A stretch of 64,000 bases of DNA from an uncultured Alphaproteobacteria bacterium (GTDB lineage: Bacteria > Pseudomonadota > Alphaproteobacteria > VGEJ01): contig CAJWJK010000006.1 in NCBI GenBank assembly GCA_913041535.1, forward strand, positions 41,417 through 105,416, read 5' to 3'. Position numbers and translations under genes: made by a program. Below the pieces are notes generated by a model, which worked only from the letters and a program-made list of their open reading frames with translations, had not been told where the DNA came from and did not search any database. Shown here piece after piece: positions 57,043-64,000 of the stretch (position 1 is the stretch's first letter; each line of letters begins with the position of its first letter).

Positions 57043-57855
57043 TTGGTCGCATCAAGGAGAACAGGGTTAGTTGATAGTCATTGTCATTTGAATAGTCCGT
57101 CGATTGAGGATGACATCCTAAATGTAGTAGCTCGTGCCAAACAATCTGGCGTGAGTCATATGCTAACAATCTGTACAAAGATGGATGAGTTTACTGAAGT
57201 AAAAGCGATAGCTAGTTACTTTGAGGATATTTATTGTTCAGTCGGTGTTCATCCACACGAAGCAAAAGATCATAGCGGGTTAGGGATTAGAGATCTTATT
57301 GAGTGTGTAAGTCACCCAAAAGTCATCGGAGTAGGGGAGACTGGACTTGATTTCCACTACGATAACAGCCCCCGCCAAGAGCAAATCGACCTGTTCCGCA
57401 CACATTGCAGCGTTGCCTTAAAAACAGGTCTGCCGTTAATTGTACATAGTAGGTGCGCAGACGAAGAAACGGCGGCTATTTTATCGGAGGCAAGTGCAGA
57501 AGGTGACCTTTGTGGCGTCATTCACTGTTTTACTGGGGGGGCACAACTAGCTAAAGAGGTATTAGACCTTGGGTTTTATATTTCTCTGTCTGGCATTGTG
57601 ACTTTTCCGAGTGCGAGCGAATTGAGGAATGTTGCACAGTGCATCCCACTGAATCGGCTTCTTGTTGAAACGGATGCGCCTTACTTGGCCCCCGTGCCGA
57701 TGCGGGGGCGTTCTAACGAACCTGCCTTTGTTTCTTATACTGCCAAAAGCATCTCAGAATTGTTTGGTATCAGTTTTCAAGATATAGAAAAACAAACAAC
57801 CCAAAACTTTTTTAGACTTTTCACAAAGGCTCTGCCTCCAAAAGATATTCAGTAA
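57043..57855 (+). CDS. tatD: TatD family metal-dependent hydrolase
   Basis: A 270-residue TIM-barrel nuclease-like protein. DSHCHL (His13, His15) at the start, GETGLDFHYD, and HCFTGG and ETDAPYLAPVPMRGRSNEP provide the remaining metal ligands. TTG start with AGGAGA about 7 bases ahead. It follows metG by 2 bases and is 2 bases from the next gene. Members act as 3'-5' exonucleases or D-aminoacyl hydrolases. Confidence 0.94.
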   Translation: MVASRRTGLVDSHCHLNSPSIEDDILNVVARAKQSGVSHMLTICTKMDEFTEVKAIASYFEDIYCSVGVHPHEAKDHSGLGIRDLIECVSHPKVIGVGETGLDFHYDNSPRQEQIDLFRTHCSVALKTGLPLIVHSRCADEETAAILSEASAEGDLCGVIHCFTGGAQLAKEVLDLGFYISLSGIVTFPSASELRNVAQCIPLNRLLVETDAPYLAPVPMRGRSNEPAFVSYTAKSISELFGISFQDIEKQTTQNFFRLFTKALPPKDIQ

Positions 57856-57857
57856 CA

Positions 57858-58613
57858 ATGAAAGTAACAATTCTTGGTTGTGGCGCTTCCGGTGGGGTGC
57901 CTTGGATAGGTAATGAATGGGGTGCCTGCGACCCCCATGATCCACGCAATCGACGACGACGTGCATCCATACTGGTTGAATACCTAGGCAGTCGTGTCCT
58001 TGTTGATGCTTCCCCTGATTTACGTGAACAATGTCTTAGCGCAAACATTTCTACGTTTGATGCAGTCATTTTTACCCACGATCACGCGGATCATACGCAT
58101 GGAATTGATGATTTACGGCCAATTGTACGGCGAAATGGGTACCCAATGCCAATATATGGCAGGGCAGATACTATCGATTCAATATGTCGCCGTTTCGATT
58201 ATATTCTAGGAAACACAACATACCCACCAATGGTTACTCCTAACATCATTGATGGTGTATTCAAAATTGGTCAATTGTTAATTCAACCATTTGAGCAAGA
58301 TCACGGAGGCCCCATTTCTCTTGGATACCGTTTTGGTAGCATAGCATACTCAACTGATGTCGTTAGTCTCGACCTACACGCGTTTGATGCCCTCCAAGGG
58401 GTTAGTGTGTGGATCGTAGATGCATTAAGGGATAAAGCCCATCCTACACACGCCCATGTAGACTTAGCCCTTGAATGGATTGCAAAAGTGCAGCCAGAAC
58501 GAGCTATTTTGACGCATATGACCGCAGGCCTGGATTTTGAAAAGCTCAGAATGAAACTGCCTAAAGGTGTTGAACCTGCATATGATGGTCTAGTCATTGA
58601 AATACCCGAATAA
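57858..58613 (+). CDS. MBL-fold hydrolase, PhnP-like
   Basis: A 251-residue metallo-beta-lactamase-fold protein with the motif HDHADH at 74-79, VTILGCGASGGVPWIG at the start, and a PhnP-like overall layout. An MBL gene after metG-tatD is standard in alphaproteobacteria. No phosphonate genes are nearby, so a cyclic phosphodiesterase role is plausible but unproven. Confidence 0.88.
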   Translation: MKVTILGCGASGGVPWIGNEWGACDPHDPRNRRRRASILVEYLGSRVLVDASPDLREQCLSANISTFDAVIFTHDHADHTHGIDDLRPIVRRNGYPMPIYGRADTIDSICRRFDYILGNTTYPPMVTPNIIDGVFKIGQLLIQPFEQDHGGPISLGYRFGSIAYSTDVVSLDLHAFDALQGVSVWIVDALRDKAHPTHAHVDLALEWIAKVQPERAILTHMTAGLDFEKLRMKLPKGVEPAYDGLVIEIPE

Positions 58614-58739
58614 TATGGGCCGATTAAGGATTATTGACTCAAACTAAGGATTATAAGGCACTGATTATGTAATAATATTATTGATTTTCCATAATGTTTA
58701 TTATGCGCGTATTAATTTCGCGAATATGAGGTAAAATAG

Positions 58740-59594
58740 GTGGCGAAAGAGAATTCAACATCCGAGAAACTGGACACCCTTTTAGAAATTATGAGGCACC
58801 TTCGAGATCCGCGAAATGGTTGCCCGTGGGATTTAGAACAAAACTATAAAACGATAGCCCCTCACATAATTGAAGAGACGTATGAAGTTGTCGATGCTAT
58901 TGATCGTAGTGATTTAGTAGAATTACGTGATGAATTGGGGGATCTTCTTTTCCAAATAGTTTTTCTTTCCCAGTTGGCCACGGAAGATGGTTTTTGGGGC
59001 TTTAAAGATGTAATTGATTCTGTTAGCAAAAAGATGGTAAGGCGGCACCCTAATGTCTTTGGTCACGAGGTTGTGTCTTCCGCGCATGAACAAACAAAGG
59101 CGTGGGAGTCGCATAAAAAAGCTGAACGAAAAATGAAAAAGAGTGCACTCGGCTTAGCATCAGATGGTTTTATCGGCGAACAATACGACAGAGTTTTAAG
59201 CAATACCCCTCCTTCCTTTCCCGCACTAGTACGTGCGCTACGACTTCAAAACCAAGCCTCTACCGTTGGTTTTGATTGGACGGACCCAAACGAAATAGTT
59301 GGTAAAGTTGAAGAGGAAATATCCGAACTCAAACATGAACTTAAAATAGGAAGCGATGCCGACCGATTAACAGATGAGATCGGAGATATTCTCTTCTCCA
59401 CCGCCAACCTCGCTCGGCAACTCGGGGTGGACCCTGAGACTGCATTGAGGGCAGCTAATAAAAAATTCCAACATAGATTCGAAATGTTGGAAGATGAACT
59501 GATACAGGCCGGCTCAAGCCCGGCAGAGGCCAGCTTGGAAGAAATGGAACAGGTTTGGTCTCGCGTAAAACTGCGAAACAAACCTAAAACGTAA
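58740..59594 (+). CDS. mazG: Nucleoside triphosphate pyrophosphohydrolase MazG
   Basis: Hydrolyses NTPs to NMP and pyrophosphate. Two MazG domains: the first with PWDLEQNYKTIAPHIIEETYE and DELGDLL (Glu45, Glu46, Glu49, Glu65, Asp68), the second with EEEISELKHEL and DEIGDILF. GTG start with GAGGT about 9 bases ahead. Its length of 284 residues is normal. The gene is isolated, after 126 AT-rich bases. Confidence 0.94.
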   Translation: MAKENSTSEKLDTLLEIMRHLRDPRNGCPWDLEQNYKTIAPHIIEETYEVVDAIDRSDLVELRDELGDLLFQIVFLSQLATEDGFWGFKDVIDSVSKKMVRRHPNVFGHEVVSSAHEQTKAWESHKKAERKMKKSALGLASDGFIGEQYDRVLSNTPPSFPALVRALRLQNQASTVGFDWTDPNEIVGKVEEEISELKHELKIGSDADRLTDEIGDILFSTANLARQLGVDPETALRAANKKFQHRFEMLEDELIQAGSSPAEASLEEMEQVWSRVKLRNKPKT

Positions 59595-59685
59595 CGGGCG
59601 ATTGCTCTAGTCTAACTTTATTTTGGGCTCCCTCGTCATCCCCACCGCGTACCAATTATTCTCCGATATGTTTTGCATTCATTGG

Positions 59686-60567
59686 CTAGTCGTGTGTCAG
59701 TAGTTGAATGAGACTAGAGGTATCCCAACGTCCACCTCCCCGTTTTTGTACCTGGGAGTAGAATTGATCGATTAGAGCAGTCGTAGGAAGACGTGCACCG
59801 CTTTTTTCAGCTTCCTCTAAAGCAATCTTTAGGTCTTTCCGCATCCAATTGACCGCAAAACCAAACTCAAACTCATCTTTAGCCATAGTTACGCCGCGAT
59901 TCTCCATTTGCCAGGAGCCAGCAGCACCTTTAGATATCGTATCGACAACGGAAGGAATATCCAAGCCGACTTTCATCCCAAAATGTATTCCTTCAGCAAG
60001 CCCTTGAACCAGCCCTGCAATGCATATTTGATTGACCATTTTGGTTAGCTGGCCGTTGCCGGCGGGCCCCATTAAAGTGATTGCGCGCGCGTATGTTTTC
60101 ATGACTGATTCAGCCTCAGAAAAAGTCGGATCAACACCACCGACCATTATAGTCAAGGCACCATTTTCTGCTCCGGCCTGCCCACCTGATACTGGCGCAT
60201 CCAAAAAACGCATATTGTCTTTTATAGCAGCAGCCTCAAGTTCACGAGCTAGATTAGCAGAATCAGTCGTATGATCGACTAAAATAGCTCCCTGTTTCAT
60301 ACCAGAAAGAATTCCATTGTCACCATACACCACGCTCCGCACATCATCGTCATTGCCTACGCAGGTAAAGACAATATCCTGATCGACAGCCGATTCGCGG
60401 GGCGTTCTAGCTGCGCGGCCTTTGTGTTCTTTTAACCACTGATCAGCTCGTGTAGAAGTGCGATTGTAAACAGTCACATCGTAACCAGCCGACGCGAGGT
60501 GCCCAGCCATAGGGAAACCCATCACCCCGAGTCCTATAAATGCAACCTTTTTTGTTTCAGTATTCAT
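59686..60567 (-). CDS. 3-hydroxyisobutyrate dehydrogenase family (tartronate semialdehyde reductase-like)
   Basis: A 293-residue beta-hydroxyacid dehydrogenase with GLGVMG at 12-17, DAPVSGGQAGAENG, and GQLTKMVNQ carrying the catalytic lysine. The family includes GarR/GlxR and MmsB; substrate cannot be fixed from sequence. Together with the hyi and 2-hydroxyacid dehydrogenase genes at 28-30 kb, tartronate semialdehyde metabolism is a reasonable guess. Confidence 0.87.
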   Translation of the reverse strand: MNTETKKVAFIGLGVMGFPMAGHLASAGYDVTVYNRTSTRADQWLKEHKGRAARTPRESAVDQDIVFTCVGNDDDVRSVVYGDNGILSGMKQGAILVDHTTDSANLARELEAAAIKDNMRFLDAPVSGGQAGAENGALTIMVGGVDPTFSEAESVMKTYARAITLMGPAGNGQLTKMVNQICIAGLVQGLAEGIHFGMKVGLDIPSVVDTISKGAAGSWQMENRGVTMAKDEFEFGFAVNWMRKDLKIALEEAEKSGARLPTTALIDQFYSQVQKRGGGRWDTSSLIQLLTHD

Positions 60568-60646
60568 GGTTCAACTTTCTCCATAACTATTCGCAAAATC
60601 ATCTAAAGGATGCCTTCATTCCAAATCGCTTTGTGAGTTAAGGTTC

Positions 60647-60681
60647 TGAAATAAAGAGGCCGCGCTTTTGGGCGCGGCCTC
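60647..60681 (-). terminator. Rho-independent terminator of groESL
   Basis: GAGGCCGCGC at 60,656-60,665 pairs with GCGCGGCCTC at 60,672-60,681 around a 6-base loop. On the minus strand the stem is followed by TTTATTTC, immediately downstream of groEL. Confidence 0.85.
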
Positions 60682-60708
60682 TCAAATACTTTAATTTCTT
60701 TCCTATTA

Positions 60709-62659
<1,951 letters not shown>

Positions 62660-62752
62660 ACGACAACTCCTCCGTCTCCATACAACGTCACGAGACGCTC
62701 GCGCTTATTATGTGCAATTTTAACGCACTATGGCACGCCGGCGTCCCAATTG

Positions 62753-62779
62753 TTAGCACTCTGTTCTAGAGAGTGCTAG
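62753..62779 (-). promoter_or_regulatory. CIRCE operator (HrcA site)
   Basis: TTAGCACTC at 62,753-62,761, a 9-base spacer, and GAGTGCTAG at 62,771-62,779: a 9-9-9 inverted repeat with one mismatch from the CIRCE consensus, between the groES promoter and its start. It predicts heat-shock control by HrcA. Confidence 0.95.
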
Positions 62780-62782
62780 TTG

Positions 62783-62810
62783 CATATATGATCGGCACAC
62801 GATTTGTCAA
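62783..62810 (-). promoter_or_regulatory. groESL sigma-70 type promoter
   Basis: On the minus strand, TTGACA (62,810-62,805) and TATATG (62,788-62,783) are separated by 16 bases, just upstream of CIRCE, so the start of transcription would fall at the operator. Confidence 0.7.
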
Positions 62811-62851
62811 CCGGCAATCATAAAATAAGATTGTACGCTTCAAATGTGAGA

Positions 62852-63230
62852 CTAATTAGTTTCGATGCTATTTGTTCGATTCTGGAAACGACCGTGGTTG
62901 TCTGACGTTAGGCTTACTCGGAAGTATGCATATGAATCATCATCCTTACGGTCAAGAACTGACCCATTGGCGTACAACCATGCAATCGCATTGCCGTCCT
63001 TAAGATCAACCCGTATGTCTACAACCCTGTCATTCTTTGACAAACGTCTATCGATTGCACTTTGCAAGTCATAACACCCCTTCCCTGTCTTTGCCGAAAG
63101 AGCAACCTCGTTACATTTTCGGGAGGTTATTTGAGCCAGAAACCGCCGATTCCCGCACCGGTCTTCCGCCGTGCCCCACACCGTGGAAAGACCCCAAGGA
63201 AGATCGACACTGGCTTCCCACATAAGCGAC
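62852..63230 (-). CDS. Unidentified protein, truncated at a composition boundary
   Basis: The minus-strand frame ending at 62,852 encodes about 120 plausible residues (with DRCGNRRFLAQITSRKC and GCYDLQSAIDRRL) and then runs into GC-rich sequence where the open frame continues only because high-GC DNA has few stops. I take the native part to end at about 63,230. No family is recognised. Two cysteine pairs and a charged C-terminal half are visible. Confidence 0.45.
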
Positions 63231-63240
63231 TCGGTGCCCT
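63130..63240. other. Abrupt composition boundary, probable chimeric join
   Basis: Left of this stretch codons use A/T third positions freely; right of it, third positions are almost all G or C. The transition cannot be placed to the base. A native minus-strand frame is cut here, and a plus-strand frame enters from here. Confidence 0.7.
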
Positions 63241-63415
63241 CGGCGGCGCCCTGCGGAAGCGGCGCGTCCACGCCCACCTCAAGGGCAAGCGACAGCTCCG
63301 GCGCGACCGGGGCGGCGCAGTGGTGGTCTCCCCGCCGCTGAGCATCACCGAAGAGCAGCTGGCCGAGGGCATCGGCCGGATCGCCGAGGCGATCCACGAA
63401 GTGAACGGAGACTGA
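63240..63415 (+). CDS. Possible C-terminal tail of a class III aminotransferase (partial)
   Basis: The plus-strand frame ending with TGA at 63,413-63,415 encodes GGAVVVSPPLSITEEQLAEG followed by IGRIAEAIHEVNGD, which resembles the last residues of PLP-dependent class III aminotransferases. The 5' part is lost at the composition boundary. It is immediately followed by the CoA-transferase start. A chance resemblance is possible because the match is short. Confidence 0.35.
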
Positions 63416-63416
63416 G

Positions 63417-64000
<584 letters not shown>

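Noticed and set aside
57858..58613. PhnP as part of phosphonate use
   Set aside because: The gene has the standard metG-tatD neighbourhood and no phn genes are present, so only PhnP-like similarity is claimed.

Overview
The window reads as about 63 kb of a moderately low-GC (mid-40s percent by eye) alphaproteobacterial chromosome, ending in about 0.8 kb of very GC-rich DNA that looks foreign. The alphaproteobacterial call rests on gene order: rpsF-rpsR-DUF2232-rplI-(cfa)-dnaB-alr-(mlaE-mlaF)-radA-cvpA-purF-SDR, fabD-fabG-acpP-fabF-mltG, and rlpA-dacC-tmk-holB-metG-tatD-MBL are typical of that class. A marine or free-living Rhodospirillales-like organism is my guess only; no rRNA is present to settle it.

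Layout. 1-1506: the tail of an unknown gene and der. 1602-13986, all minus strand: the rpsF-to-purF housekeeping cluster, carrying two additions (cfa, and an MlaEF lipid-transport pair). 14230-19558, plus strand: fatty-acid synthesis (fabD, fabG, acpP, fabF) and mltG, with a metallo-hydrolase between fabG and acpP. 19628-25949: glyoxalase I, a small unknown protein, an MBL hydrolase, then 2-oxoacid:ferredoxin oxidoreductase (korA, korB) followed by a ferredoxin-NADP reductase. 26032-28810: a GT2, LAB_N and GT39 set, probably polyprenyl-linked sugar transfer to lipid A or another envelope glycan. 28803-31422: hydroxypyruvate isomerase, a 2-hydroxyacid dehydrogenase and a HupE-type metal permease.

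31599-44754 is an accessory catabolic region: GST, an HD-domain protein with six metal-ligand candidates, two CaiB/BaiF CoA-transferases, a cobalt-type nitrile hydratase operon (alpha, beta, activator), tRNA-Ser(UGA), a carnitine-dehydrogenase-like enzyme, a small ABM-fold protein, a carboxyltransferase-like protein with an altered active site paired with a biotin carrier protein, a methyltransferase, a dienelactone hydrolase/SnoaL fusion and an SDR. 44907-49301 is a likely polyol or sugar operon: TIM-barrel protein, FGGY kinase, glycerol-1-phosphate-dehydrogenase-like enzyme and HAD phosphatase. 49521-58613: an EamA exporter, then peptidoglycan genes (lytic transglycosylase, rlpA, dacC) running into tmk-holB-metG-tatD-MBL. 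58740-62851: mazG, a tartronate-semialdehyde-reductase-like enzyme, and groES-groEL with a CIRCE operator and a strong terminator.

From roughly 63,130-63,240 onward the composition jumps to nearly all G/C third codon positions. That stretch encodes the start of a CoA-transferase subunit A, preceded by a possible aminotransferase tail, while a minus-strand native gene is cut off at the boundary. The simplest reading is a chimeric join. The most interesting biological leads are the carboxyltransferase-like/BCCP pair, the HD-domain protein, and the kinase/G1P-dehydrogenase/HAD operon.
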